Below, piece after piece: positions 1 to 7,960 of a stretch of DNA of 64,000 nucleotides (its first letter is position 1; every line of letters starts with the position of its first letter). The position numbers and the translations under genes are program-made. The stretch is from Stella humosa (lineage in GTDB: Bacteria; Pseudomonadota; Alphaproteobacteria; ATCC43930; Allostellaceae). Where the stretch lies: assembly GCF_006738645.1 (NCBI RefSeq), contig NZ_AP019700.1, positions 5,390,351-5,454,350 of the forward strand. Reading direction: 5' to 3'. A model generated the notes under the pieces. The model was given only the letters and a program-made list of their open reading frames with translations. It was not told the DNA's origin and ran no database searches.

Positions 1-112
1 CCAGGACCGGGCTGATCCGCAGCCGGTGGAAGACCGGCACGACGACACCCGCCGCGGCCAGGAAGACCACGACCTCACGCAGATAGGGAATGCCGTGCCC
101 ATCCTCGGTCAC
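1..112 (-). CDS. Kef-type cation:proton antiporter, N-terminus only (partial)
   Basis: Only the first 37 codons lie in the window. The likely start is GTG at 112, with a GAGGG ribosome site six bases upstream. The peptide opens with a short polar stretch and then a hydrophobic segment containing YLREVVVFLAAAGVVVPVFH, which matches the first membrane helix of monovalent cation:proton antiporter-2 (KefB/KefC) proteins. These inner-membrane proteins exchange K+ or Na+ for protons, often under glutathione-adduct control through a C-terminal TrkA-N domain that cannot be seen here. The gene follows accA on the same strand after a gap of about 35 bases and may be cotranscribed with it. The family call rests on one helix, so it is moderately secure. 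Confidence 0.62.
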   Translation of the reverse strand, partial: MTEDGHGIPYLREVVVFLAAAGVVVPVFHRLRISPVL

Positions 113-147
113 GGCAAACCCTCGGTCATGCCGGACGCGGCACCGAA

Positions 148-1101
148 TCAGGCCCCGTTCTGTCCGATAGCCAGAAACTTCTCGCGGCGGCGCAGGCGCA
201 AAGCCGGTCCGTCCAGCCCCTGCAGCGCGGCAAAGGTCTCTGCCACCGCGTCGCCGACCGCCTGTACGGTCGCCACCCGGTCGCGGTGGGCGCCGCCCAG
301 CGGTTCGGGGATGATGCGGTCGGCCACGCCCAGGCGCAGCAGGTCCTGGGCGGTCAGCTTCAGCGCCTCGGCCGCCTGCTGGGCATTCTCGCCGCTGCGC
401 CACAGGATCGAGGCGCAGCCTTCCGGCGAGATCACCGAATAGACGGCGTGCTCCAGCATCAGCACGCTGTTGGCCGTGGCGAGCGCGATGGCGCCGCCCG
501 ACCCGCCCTCGCCGATGATGACCGAAACGAACGGCACGCCGACGGCCAGCCCGGCCTCGATCGCCCGCGCGATCGCCTCGGCCTGGCCGCGCTCCTCCGC
601 GCCAATGCCGGGGTAGGCGCCGGCGGTGTCGACCATGGTCAGGATCGGCAGGCCGAAGCGGTCGGCCAGTTCCATCAGGCGGCGGGCCTTGCGATAGCCC
701 TCGGGCTTGGCCATGCCGAAATTGTGGCGCACCCGGCTTTCGGTGTCGGCGCCCTTCTCCTGGCCGATGACCATCACCGGCTCGCCGCGGAAGCGCCCGA
801 GCCCGCCGATGATCGCCCGGTCCTCGGCGAAGGTGCGGTCGCCCGCCAGGGGCGTGAAGTCCGTCACGAGGCCCGCCAGGTAGTCCGACAAGTGCGGGCG
901 CTCCGGGTGGCGGGCCACCTGCACCTTCTGCCAGGCCGTCAGGCGCGAGTAGGTCTGTCGCAACAGACGCTCGGCCTTGCCCTGCAGCTTGGCCACCTCG
1001 TCGGCGATATTGATGTCCGCAGCGCCGGGCAGATGCCGGAGCTCTTCGATCTTGCTTTCCAGCTCGGCGATCGGCTGCTCGAAATCGAGAAAACTGCGCA
1101 T
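148..1101 (-). CDS. accA: Acetyl-CoA carboxylase carboxyltransferase subunit alpha
   Basis: AccA is half of the carboxyltransferase that moves the carboxyl group from biotin-carboxyl carrier protein to acetyl-CoA, giving malonyl-CoA for fatty acid synthesis in the cytoplasm. The 317-residue product has the expected length. It carries the N-terminal [11 protein letters not shown] and a helical region, DTAGAYPG near residues 158-165, and the glycine-rich [11 protein letters not shown] near 197-207, both crotonase-fold CoA-binding elements. I start it at ATG 1101; an upstream GTG at 1122 would add seven residues that do not look like the family. It sits 51 bases downstream of xerD on the same strand. 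Confidence 0.96.
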   Translation of the reverse strand: MRSFLDFEQPIAELESKIEELRHLPGAADINIADEVAKLQGKAERLLRQTYSRLTAWQKVQVARHPERPHLSDYLAGLVTDFTPLAGDRTFAEDRAIIGGLGRFRGEPVMVIGQEKGADTESRVRHNFGMAKPEGYRKARRLMELADRFGLPILTMVDTAGAYPGIGAEERGQAEAIARAIEAGLAVGVPFVSVIIGEGGSGGAIALATANSVLMLEHAVYSVISPEGCASILWRSGENAQQAAEALKLTAQDLLRLGVADRIIPEPLGGAHRDRVATVQAVGDAVAETFAALQGLDGPALRLRRREKFLAIGQNGA

Positions 1102-1152
1102 GGTGGGGCGGGGTACTAGCACAGGCCGGGCAGGGCTGGGAACCGACCCACC

Positions 1153-2103
1153 CTAACCTTCCTTGTCGGGGGGGCCACGGCGCGCCATCGGGTGGTGGTC
1201 ATGCACCAGCCGCGACAGCCGCTCGTCGGCGACATGGGTATAGATCTGGGTGGTCGCGATGTCGGCATGGCCCAGCATGCGCTGCACGCTGCGCAGGTCG
1301 GCGCCGCCATCGACCAGGTGGGTCGCGAAGGCATGGCGCAGGACATGGGGCGACAGGCGGGCCGGGTCGAGCCCGGCCTGCAAAGCCAGTTCCTTCAGCA
1401 GTTGGCCGACGCGCCGCCGGGTCAGCCGCGCATCGGCGCCGCGCGAGGGAAAGAGCCAGCGTTCGGCCATGGCCCGCAGCGCGCCCTTGGGCAGGAAGGC
1501 CGGGCGGACGGCCATGTAGGCCCCGACCGCGGTCACCGCCGACTCGGCGAGCGGCACGATCCGCTCGCGGTCGCCCTTGCCGCGGACCAGCAGGGTGGTC
1601 GACCCGCGGGTGACGGCGTGCACCGGCAGGTCGACCAGTTCGGACACCCGCAGGCCGCCGGCATAGAGCAGCTCGACGATGGCCACCAAGCGCGGCCCCT
1701 CGGGCGCCGGGCGCAGGCGGGCGGCCGCCAGCAGGGCATCGCATTCGCCGGTGTCGATGATCTTGGGCAGCGGCCGGCCGAGGCGAGGCGAATCGAGGCG
1801 GCTGGTCGGGTCGTCGGCGCGCAGGCCCTCGGCATAGAGGAAGCGATGGAACTGACGGATGGCGGACAACCGCCGGGCCGCCGTGCGCGGCGCCATGCCA
1901 GCGGCTTCAAGATGGCCCAGATAGGCGCGGATGCCGTCCTCGCTGGCGGCGTCCAGGGATTCGCCGCGGCGGGCGAGGAAGCCCGCAAGGTCCAGCAGGT
2001 CGCGGCGATAGGCGTCCTGCGTGTTGTTCGCCGCGCCGCGCTCGGCCGCCAGCATCTCGAGAAAGGTTTCGAGGTGCCTCTGCGCCAGCGTAGGCCCGGC
2101 CAT
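1153..2103 (-). CDS. xerD: Site-specific tyrosine recombinase XerD
   Basis: XerD, with XerC, resolves chromosome dimers at dif during division. The 316-residue protein has an N-terminal SAM-like core-binding domain (about 1-95) and a C-terminal catalytic domain. All catalytic residues are visible: Arg152 (GGLRVSEL), Lys176 (RGKGDRERIVPL), His253 and Arg256 (SPHVLRHAFATHL), His279 (MLGHADIATTQIY) and nucleophile Tyr288. The gene lies between an unknown secreted protein (five bases upstream) and accA, an order I associate with Rhodospirillales chromosomes, so it is the housekeeping recombinase and not a phage integrase. No dif-like site was identified in the window. Confidence 0.93.
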   Translation of the reverse strand: MAGPTLAQRHLETFLEMLAAERGAANNTQDAYRRDLLDLAGFLARRGESLDAASEDGIRAYLGHLEAAGMAPRTAARRLSAIRQFHRFLYAEGLRADDPTSRLDSPRLGRPLPKIIDTGECDALLAAARLRPAPEGPRLVAIVELLYAGGLRVSELVDLPVHAVTRGSTTLLVRGKGDRERIVPLAESAVTAVGAYMAVRPAFLPKGALRAMAERWLFPSRGADARLTRRRVGQLLKELALQAGLDPARLSPHVLRHAFATHLVDGGADLRSVQRMLGHADIATTQIYTHVADERLSRLVHDHHPMARRGPPDKEG

Positions 2104-2108
2104 CGCCG

Positions 2109-3878
2109 CTAGAGGCCGGCCTGGAGGGCGATCTCGACCGCGATCCGCCGGGCGGCGGCCGTCTCATCGGCCAGCCGCAATCCGTTCAGGGCCGAGAAGG
2201 CCGCCAGCGGATGGGGCACCGGTGCCTGACCGAGCGCGACCAGGGCCAGTGCCACCTGCTCGCCCAGCCGGCCTTCGCGGGCGGCCGCCTCCTGCGCGAA
2301 CCAGACGACGGTGGCCGAGGCTGGTACCGACGCCGCGGGTCCGCCGGGATCCTGGGACAGCGCCAGCCATTCGTCGCTGGCCGCCAGGTCGCCCAGGGCC
2401 GCCAGCAGCGACAGGCCGATGGCCGTGCGCGGTGCCGCCGGACCGCCCATCCCGGCCGACCAGCGGCGCACCGCCTCGGCATTCCAGGCGGGTCCCTCGT
2501 CGCCGCGCGCCAGGCGCACCAGCGGGGCGGCCGCGGCGTGGGCGGCCATCGCCGCCTCGTCGCCCGGCCGCCGGCCGATCATGTCCAGCCAGCGCATCGC
2601 AGCCGCGCCTTCGCCGCCCGCCAGCAGGATGCGAATGGCCGCCCCGGCGAAGGGTGCCAGGTCGAGCGAGGGGGAAACCTCGCGCACCAGGGGAGCGGCG
2701 GCCAGGCCGAAGGCCAAGCCAGCGTCGCCGTCACGCGCATGGCGCCAGCCGGCCGCCAGCCGTTCGAGCCGGCGAGCGGGCACCACCTCAAGCCGGGCGG
2801 CCTGGTAGAGCACGGCACGGCCTTCCGCGCCCGGATGCTTTTCGGCCTCGGCCAGGGGCTCAGCCAGCCGTTCGGGCGGCAACGGAAATTCGGCATAGAG
2901 CCGGCCCAGCAGCGCGCCTTCGATCAGGCCGGCGCCAGCCGCCCGTTCGGCCGCGGCCAGGCGCAGGGCGACGGGCAGCGAATCGGTCCGCGCTACGGCA
3001 GCGGCGATCGCCGGCGTGGCCTGGGCCACCGCCTTCTCCTCGACCGGCACGGCCGCCTGGATGGCCAGGAACAGGGTCGTGGCGTCGAGCGGACCCGCCA
3101 CGGCCGGCTTGTCGCCCAGGCCGACCGCGCCTTCGAGCAGGGCCGCGAAGCCGCCGCCTGGCTCATGCCCCTGCTCGCGCAGCAGGTCGAGGCCGAGGCG
3201 GACACGGGCGGCCTGACGGTCGGCGGCATCGCAGGCCAGCAGCAGGCGGCGCCAGAAGAGATCGGCCATGTCGACGTCGGTCGCCCGCGCCCACTTGCAG
3301 GCATCGGCCGAGGCCCCGGCCAGCAATGCCGCCTCCGCCGCCGGCCGGGCGCGCGGCCCGTCGAGCCTGGCTTGCGGCACGGCGCGCGCCAGGGCGGTCG
3401 CCGCCGGGGCATCGCCCAGGGCCAACAGCCGCACGAGGCGGCGTTCGAGGAAGGCACCGGCCGGCGCATCAGCCGGGCGGGCGGCCGCCGTCATCAGCAG
3501 GCGCCGGGCCAGGGCATGGCGGGCCGGGGTCGCGGACGGGGCCGGAATGCGGTCAAGCAGGCGCGCCACGCCCGGCCAGGCGCTGCCCTGCCACAGGGTC
3601 GGCGGAAAACCGCCCTCAGCCCGGTTCCAGCCCGCCGATTCGTGGTCGAGCGCCGGCAGGGGCCGGGCGGTCACGGTCGGGGCCGGCGGCCGCGCCGTGC
3701 GTTCCTGCGGTAGGGGCGTCGTGGTGGCCCCCGCCGGCGGGTCGAGGCGGATGCCGGGTCCGCCGGAGGGCGGGGCCAGCAGCGGCGTGGGCGGCGTCTG
3801 CGCCCAGGCCAGGGCAGGGGCCGCCAGGGACAGCCCCAGGGCCAGGAGCGCGGCGTGGCTAGCGGGCCAGCTTGGCAT
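2109..3878 (-). CDS. Secreted alpha-helical protein of unknown function (589 aa)
   Basis: I do not recognise a named family. The product starts with a clear signal peptide (about residues 1-26, ending LAWAQ), followed by a proline-rich linker (about 27-75) and about 500 residues of Ala/Leu/Arg-rich sequence that reads as repeated helical hairpins, like an alpha-solenoid or TPR-type scaffold. No catalytic motif, transmembrane helix or cysteine-rich segment stands out. Its ATG lies inside the last codons of the 47-aa membrane protein gene (20-base overlap) and its stop is five bases before xerD, so the three genes look like one transcript. It is probably periplasmic. A scaffold or envelope-assembly role is only a guess. 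Confidence 0.8.
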   Translation of the reverse strand: MPSWPASHAALLALGLSLAAPALAWAQTPPTPLLAPPSGGPGIRLDPPAGATTTPLPQERTARPPAPTVTARPLPALDHESAGWNRAEGGFPPTLWQGSAWPGVARLLDRIPAPSATPARHALARRLLMTAAARPADAPAGAFLERRLVRLLALGDAPAATALARAVPQARLDGPRARPAAEAALLAGASADACKWARATDVDMADLFWRRLLLACDAADRQAARVRLGLDLLREQGHEPGGGFAALLEGAVGLGDKPAVAGPLDATTLFLAIQAAVPVEEKAVAQATPAIAAAVARTDSLPVALRLAAAERAAGAGLIEGALLGRLYAEFPLPPERLAEPLAEAEKHPGAEGRAVLYQAARLEVVPARRLERLAAGWRHARDGDAGLAFGLAAAPLVREVSPSLDLAPFAGAAIRILLAGGEGAAAMRWLDMIGRRPGDEAAMAAHAAAAPLVRLARGDEGPAWNAEAVRRWSAGMGGPAAPRTAIGLSLLAALGDLAASDEWLALSQDPGGPAASVPASATVVWFAQEAAAREGRLGEQVALALVALGQAPVPHPLAAFSALNGLRLADETAAARRIAVEIALQAGL

Positions 3879-4002
3879 CCGGGATCACTTTCTCGATGCG
3901 CTTGCTGGGGGCGGGCATATCCACCAGCAGCAACGCCCCGATGGCGGCTACGAACAGGACCAGGACCACGGAAGCGGCGATCCAGATGAGCTTACGGGCC
4001 AT
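3859..4002 (-). CDS. Small single-pass membrane protein (47 aa), unknown function
   Basis: A short frame starting ATG at 4002 and ending TAG at 3859 encodes 47 residues. It begins MARKLIWIAA, has one strongly hydrophobic helix (about 5-27) and ends in a charged tail containing KRIEKVIPDAKLAR. The tail resembles the KxIPD motif I remember from small proteins encoded beside aroK in other Rhodospirillales; that is memory, not a search result. The gene diverges from aroK and overlaps the start of the 589-aa secreted protein by 20 bases, which suggests translational coupling and a joint function. The N-terminus is probably cytoplasmic, with the tail in the periplasm. Such a gene is easily missed by automatic annotation. 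Confidence 0.75.
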   Translation of the reverse strand: MARKLIWIAASVVLVLFVAAIGALLLVDMPAPSKRIEKVIPDAKLAR

Positions 4003-4028
4003 TGGTGAACTCTCCGACCGCCGGGTGC

Positions 4029-4059
4029 TTGACGACTTCCGACAGCGTCTGTGCTAACT
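4029..4059 (+). promoter_or_regulatory. Putative promoter of aroK-aroB
   Basis: TTGACG at 4029-4034 is followed by GCTAACT at 4053-4059, which resembles the TTGACG / GCTA-type housekeeping promoters described in alphaproteobacteria, although the spacing is on the long side. Transcription would begin near 4065, almost at the upstream aroK ATG (4067). It lies in the 64-base divergent gap between the 47-aa membrane protein and aroK. Confidence 0.35.
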
Positions 4060-4066
4060 ACGCCGG

Positions 4067-4729
4067 ATGGCGGCCGGAGGGCAGAATATCGGCGCCTCGG
4101 AGGCGATACAACGCCACGAGGTGGATGACCAGCAGGCGAACCGGCCGGGGGACGGGGGAACTGCGCGTTTGGCCGACAAGATGGTGCTGCCACGGACGCT
4201 GGTACTGGTGGGCCTGATGGGTGCCGGCAAGACGAGCGTCGGCCGCCGCATCGCCCAGCGGCTCGGCCTGAATTTCATCGATGCCGACGCCGAGATCGAG
4301 ACCGCGGCCGGCTGCACCATCGCCGAGATCTTCGCCCGCCATGGCGAGGCCGCCTTTCGCGACGGCGAGCGTCGGGTGATTGCCCGGCTGCTGGAAGAGC
4401 CCGTGCACATCCTGGCGACGGGCGGTGGTGCCTTCATGGATCCGGCCACCCGCGACTGCATCCACCAGCGCGGCCTGTCGCTGTGGCTGCGCGCCGAGCT
4501 GGACGTGCTGGTGCGCCGCGTCGCCCGCAGAACGCACCGCCCGCTGCTGAACCAGGGCGACCCGAAAGAAATCCTGACCCGCCTCATGACCATCCGCCAC
4601 CCTGTCTATGCCGAGGCCGACATCATCGTCGACAGCCTCGATGCCCCGACCGAGAACACTGTCGACCGCTGCCTGGCCGCGATCGCAGCCCATGTCGGCC
4701 GCGTCGCGGTCGCCGGGTCCGCGCCATGA
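4067..4729 (+). CDS. aroK: Shikimate kinase
   Basis: AroK phosphorylates shikimate with ATP in the chorismate pathway. The P-loop [12 protein letters not shown] begins near residue 49; the shikimate-binding FIDADAEIE (Asp72/Asp74), the GGG at 119-121 and the lid RPLL near 158 are present. From ATG 4067 the protein has 220 residues with a 40-residue polar N-terminal tail. An alternative ATG at 4181 ([11 protein letters not shown]) would give a typical kinase of about 180 residues. Neither start has a convincing Shine-Dalgarno site, and the putative promoter would leave almost no leader before 4067. The stop overlaps the aroB start (ATGA), so the two are translated together. Confidence 0.93.
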   Translation: MAAGGQNIGASEAIQRHEVDDQQANRPGDGGTARLADKMVLPRTLVLVGLMGAGKTSVGRRIAQRLGLNFIDADAEIETAAGCTIAEIFARHGEAAFRDGERRVIARLLEEPVHILATGGGAFMDPATRDCIHQRGLSLWLRAELDVLVRRVARRTHRPLLNQGDPKEILTRLMTIRHPVYAEADIIVDSLDAPTENTVDRCLAAIAAHVGRVAVAGSAP

Positions 4730-5862
4730 GCCGGACTGCGCGCCACGACGCCACCATCGACACCGTCCGGGTCGGGCTGGAGGATCGCAGCTACGACATC
4801 CTGGTCGGCCGCGGGCTGCTGGCGACGGCCGGCCAGCGCATGCAGCCGGTCCTGCCGTCCCGCCGCGTCGTCGTCGTGACGGACGAGACCGTGGCCCGGC
4901 TGCATTTGCCGACGCTGTTGACCGGGCTCGATGCGGCCGGGCTGCGCCACGACGCGATCGTGCTGCCGCCGGGCGAGGCGACCAAGGATTTCGCCCACTT
5001 GCAGACGCTCTGCGAACGCACGCTGGAGCTCGGCATCGACCGCGGCACCACCATGGTGGCGCTGGGCGGGGGCGTGATCGGCGACCTGACCGGGTTTGCC
5101 GCCAGCATCCTCCTGCGCGGCCTCGGCTTCGTGCAGATCCCGACCACCCTGCTGTCGCAGGTCGACAGCGCGGTCGGCGGCAAGACCGCGATCGACATGC
5201 CGAGCGGCAAGAACCTGGTCGGCAGCTTCCACCAGCCGCGCCTGGTCCTGGCCGACATGGACGCGCTCGCCACCCTGCCGCGGCGCGAGCTGCTGGCTGG
5301 ATATGCCGAGGTCGTGAAATACGGCCTGCTCGGCGATATCGACTTCTTCGCGTGGTGCGAGGCCAACGGCGCGGCACTGGCCGCCGGCGATGCCGACATC
5401 GCCCGCCAGGCGGTGGTCGCCAGTTGCCGGGCCAAGGCCGCCATCGTCGCCCGCGACGAGCGCGAGACCGGCGACCGCGCGCTCCTCAACCTCGGCCATA
5501 CCTTCGGCCATGCGCTGGAGGTCGAGCGCGGCTTCGGCGGCGCACTGCTGCATGGCGAGGCGGTGGCCATGGGCACCATCATGGCCTTCGACCTGTCGGC
5601 CCGGCTAGGGTTCTGCCCCGGCCAGGATGCCGTGCGGGTGCGCCGCCACTTCGATGCCGTGGGGTTGCCGACCGGCATCGCCGGCATCCGCGAGCCGCAC
5701 TGGACGGCAGGCAAGCTGGTCGCCCACATGGCGAAGGACAAGAAGGCCAAGGATGGACGGATCACCTTCATCCTGGCGCACGGCATCGGCCGCGCCTTCA
5801 TCGCCCGCGACGTCGCCGTCGAAGCCGTGACGGAGCTCCTGGCCGACGCGCTGGCCGCCTGA
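4726..5862 (+). CDS. aroB: 3-dehydroquinate synthase
   Basis: AroB converts DAHP to 3-dehydroquinate, the second shikimate-pathway step, using NAD+ and a divalent metal. The 378-residue protein carries the NAD-binding [14 protein letters not shown] (about 114-127), [14 protein letters not shown] (about 144-157), and predicted metal ligands Glu195 ([10 protein letters not shown]), His258 ([11 protein letters not shown]) and His276 ([10 protein letters not shown]). [14 protein letters not shown] is the usual C-terminal signature. The start ATG overlaps the aroK stop by four bases. A CNNM/CBS transporter gene follows after 31 bases and is probably part of the same transcript. Confidence 0.96.
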   Translation: MSRTARHDATIDTVRVGLEDRSYDILVGRGLLATAGQRMQPVLPSRRVVVVTDETVARLHLPTLLTGLDAAGLRHDAIVLPPGEATKDFAHLQTLCERTLELGIDRGTTMVALGGGVIGDLTGFAASILLRGLGFVQIPTTLLSQVDSAVGGKTAIDMPSGKNLVGSFHQPRLVLADMDALATLPRRELLAGYAEVVKYGLLGDIDFFAWCEANGAALAAGDADIARQAVVASCRAKAAIVARDERETGDRALLNLGHTFGHALEVERGFGGALLHGEAVAMGTIMAFDLSARLGFCPGQDAVRVRRHFDAVGLPTGIAGIREPHWTAGKLVAHMAKDKKAKDGRITFILAHGIGRAFIARDVAVEAVTELLADALAA

Positions 5863-5893
5863 TCGCCCGCACGATCCCGCCGGGCCATCCGCA

Positions 5894-7213
5894 ATGGATC
5901 TGATCTGGCTGACCGTCCTGGCGATCCTGGCGCTGCTCGTCCTGTCGGCCTTCTTCTCGGCATCGGAGACGGCGCTGACCGCGGCCTCGCGGCCGCGCAT
6001 GCACGCCTTGGCCAAGGAGGGCAACCGGCGCGCGCGGCTGGTGGAGGCGCTGCATGCCGAGAAGGAGCGCCTCATCGGCGCCATCCTGCTGGGCAACAAC
6101 GTCGTCAACATCACCGCCTCGTCGCTGGCGACCGGGGCCATGGTCGGGCTCTTCGGCGAGCGCGGCGTCGTCTATGCCAGCGTGGCGATGACGGCGCTGG
6201 TCCTGATCTTCGGCGAGGTGCTGCCCAAGACCTGGGCCATCCACCACGCCGACCGGGCGGCGATGGCGGTAGCCCCGCCGATCCGGCGGGTGGTCTGGCT
6301 GCTGGCGCCGATCACGCGGGTCGTGCAGCTCGCCGTCAACGCGGTGCTGAGCCTGTTCGGGGTGCATGTACCCAAGGGATCCGGCGTCAGCGTGTCGGTC
6401 GAGGAGCTGCGCGGCGCGATCGAGCTGCACGGGCGGGACGATCGGGGCGGCGACGATGACGGCCCCAGGGAGGCCCAGCGCGAGCGCGCCATGCTCCGCT
6501 CGATCCTCGAGCTGGACGACGTCGCCGTGTCGGAGATCATGATCCATCGGCGGCGTGTGGTGGCATTCGACGCCGACCAGCCGGCCGAGCAACTGGTCGA
6601 CGCGATCCTCGCCAGCCCCTACACCCGCATCCCGGTCTGGCGCAGCACGCCCGACAACATCATCGGCGTGCTGCACGCCAAGGCGCTGCTGCGGGCACTG
6701 AAGGCCCAGGCGGGCCAGGTGGGCAGCGTCGACATCGCCGGCATCGCCACCCCGCCCTGGTTCATCCCCGAGACCACCACGCTGCTGGCGCAGCTCGAGG
6801 CTTTCCGGCGCCGGCGCGAGCATTTCGCGATCGTGGTCGACGAGTACGGCTCGCTCGGCGGGATCGTCACGCTGGAAGACATCCTGGAAGAGATCGTCGG
6901 CAACATCGACGACGAGCACGATGTCGTGCTGCAGGGCGTGCGGCCGCAGCCTGATGGCTCCTATATCGTCGCCGGCACCGTGACGCTGCGCGACCTGGCG
7001 CGCGAGCTCGACTGGCACCTGCCGGACGACAACGCGTCGACCATCGCCGGGCTGGTGCTGAACGAGGCGCGGACGATCCCCGACGCGGGCCAGGTCTTCG
7101 CCTTCCACAGCTTCCGGTTCGAGGTGCTGCGGCGCCAGCGCAACCAGATCACCACGCTGCGGGTCACGCCGCCCGCGCCGGAAACATTGACGGCCGCCGA
7201 CGGTTCGTCTTAG
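5894..7213 (+). CDS. CNNM/CBS-domain membrane protein (CorC/HlyC family)
   Basis: The 439-residue protein has an N-terminal DUF21/CNNM membrane domain (about 1-170; it contains SAFFSASETALTAAS and IFGEVLPKT), then a CBS pair (about 210-340; it contains EIMIHRRRV and EYGSLGGIVTLEDILEEIVG) and a C-terminal CorC/HlyC transporter-associated domain. Members are inner-membrane proteins linked to Mg2+ or Co2+ export, with adenine nucleotides sensed by the CBS pair. It is sometimes labelled a hemolysin, which is a historical name without support here. Position directly after aroB is a common alphaproteobacterial arrangement. The transported ion cannot be read from sequence. Confidence 0.9.
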   Translation: MDLIWLTVLAILALLVLSAFFSASETALTAASRPRMHALAKEGNRRARLVEALHAEKERLIGAILLGNNVVNITASSLATGAMVGLFGERGVVYASVAMTALVLIFGEVLPKTWAIHHADRAAMAVAPPIRRVVWLLAPITRVVQLAVNAVLSLFGVHVPKGSGVSVSVEELRGAIELHGRDDRGGDDDGPREAQRERAMLRSILELDDVAVSEIMIHRRRVVAFDADQPAEQLVDAILASPYTRIPVWRSTPDNIIGVLHAKALLRALKAQAGQVGSVDIAGIATPPWFIPETTTLLAQLEAFRRRREHFAIVVDEYGSLGGIVTLEDILEEIVGNIDDEHDVVLQGVRPQPDGSYIVAGTVTLRDLARELDWHLPDDNASTIAGLVLNEARTIPDAGQVFAFHSFRFEVLRRQRNQITTLRVTPPAPETLTAADGSS

Positions 7214-7269
7214 GTCGTTCGCTGCGCCGCAACATCGAATGCGGCAGCCCAGCCCCCCGGACTATAGCC

Positions 7270-7848
7270 ATGCCCCTGTCGACCCCGGCTCCGCGCGAGC
7301 AGTTGCATACCCGCACCGTCGAGTGCCGCGGCTATCGCCGCGAGGACGGGCTGTGGGACATCGAAGGCCACATCGTCGACACCAAGACCTATCCGTTCGA
7401 CAGCAACTGGCGCGGGGCGATGCCGCCCGGCACGCCGGTGCACGACATGTGGATCCGCCTGACCGTGGACGATGACCTGGTGGTGCGGGCGATCGAGGCG
7501 GTAACCGACTCGAGCCCGTTCCCGATCTGCCCGGACATCACCCCCAATTTCCAGCGCGTGATCGGCCTGTCGATCAAGACCGGCTGGACGCAGCAGGTGC
7601 GCAGCCTCCTGGGCGGGGTCGAGGGCTGCACCCATCTGGTCGAACTTCTGGGACCGGTGGCGACGACGGCCTTCCAGACCATCTTCCCCTGGCGCGAGCG
7701 CCAGCGCCGCGCCCAGGCCGCGACCTCCAGCGGCCCGCAGCGGCGACCGGCCCATCTCGACACCTGCCACGCGCTCGCGCTGGACGGGCCGGTGGTGGAA
7801 CGGATCTGGCCGGCCTTCTACACCGGGCCGCGGGCCGAGAGCGCCTGA
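7270..7848 (+). CDS. DUF2889 domain-containing protein
   Basis: A 192-residue cytoplasmic protein matching the DUF2889 family as I remember it. Conserved-looking blocks are the N-terminal RTVECRGYRREDGLWDIEGH, the central DMWIRLTVDDDLVVRAIEA, the CPDITPNFQRVIGLSIKTGW block, and GCTHLVELLGPVATTAFQT. There is no signal peptide or membrane helix. The conserved Asp/His/Cys residues (CPD, GCTHL) suggest a binding or catalytic site, but the family has no assigned function that I know. The gene stands alone on the plus strand between the CorC-like transporter (56-base gap) and the Na/Pi cotransporter (112-base gap). Confidence 0.85.
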   Translation: MPLSTPAPREQLHTRTVECRGYRREDGLWDIEGHIVDTKTYPFDSNWRGAMPPGTPVHDMWIRLTVDDDLVVRAIEAVTDSSPFPICPDITPNFQRVIGLSIKTGWTQQVRSLLGGVEGCTHLVELLGPVATTAFQTIFPWRERQRRAQAATSSGPQRRPAHLDTCHALALDGPVVERIWPAFYTGPRAESA

Positions 7849-7960
7849 CCGCAGCCACGCGCCAGCTCGGTCCGGGGCCCGTAAGCCCCCGTTGACGGAG
7901 CCGTTCGGGCGGTCGCACGTTGGCCGCTCACACTTCTCCGGCATTCGATAGGAAGCGGAC

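Noticed and set aside
1153-2103. Tyrosine recombinase as evidence for an integrated element
   Set aside because: It has XerD architecture and lies among housekeeping genes; there is no tRNA, att site or phage gene nearby.
5894-7213. Hemolysin
   Set aside because: The name is historical; the CNNM and CBS domains indicate an ion-transport protein.
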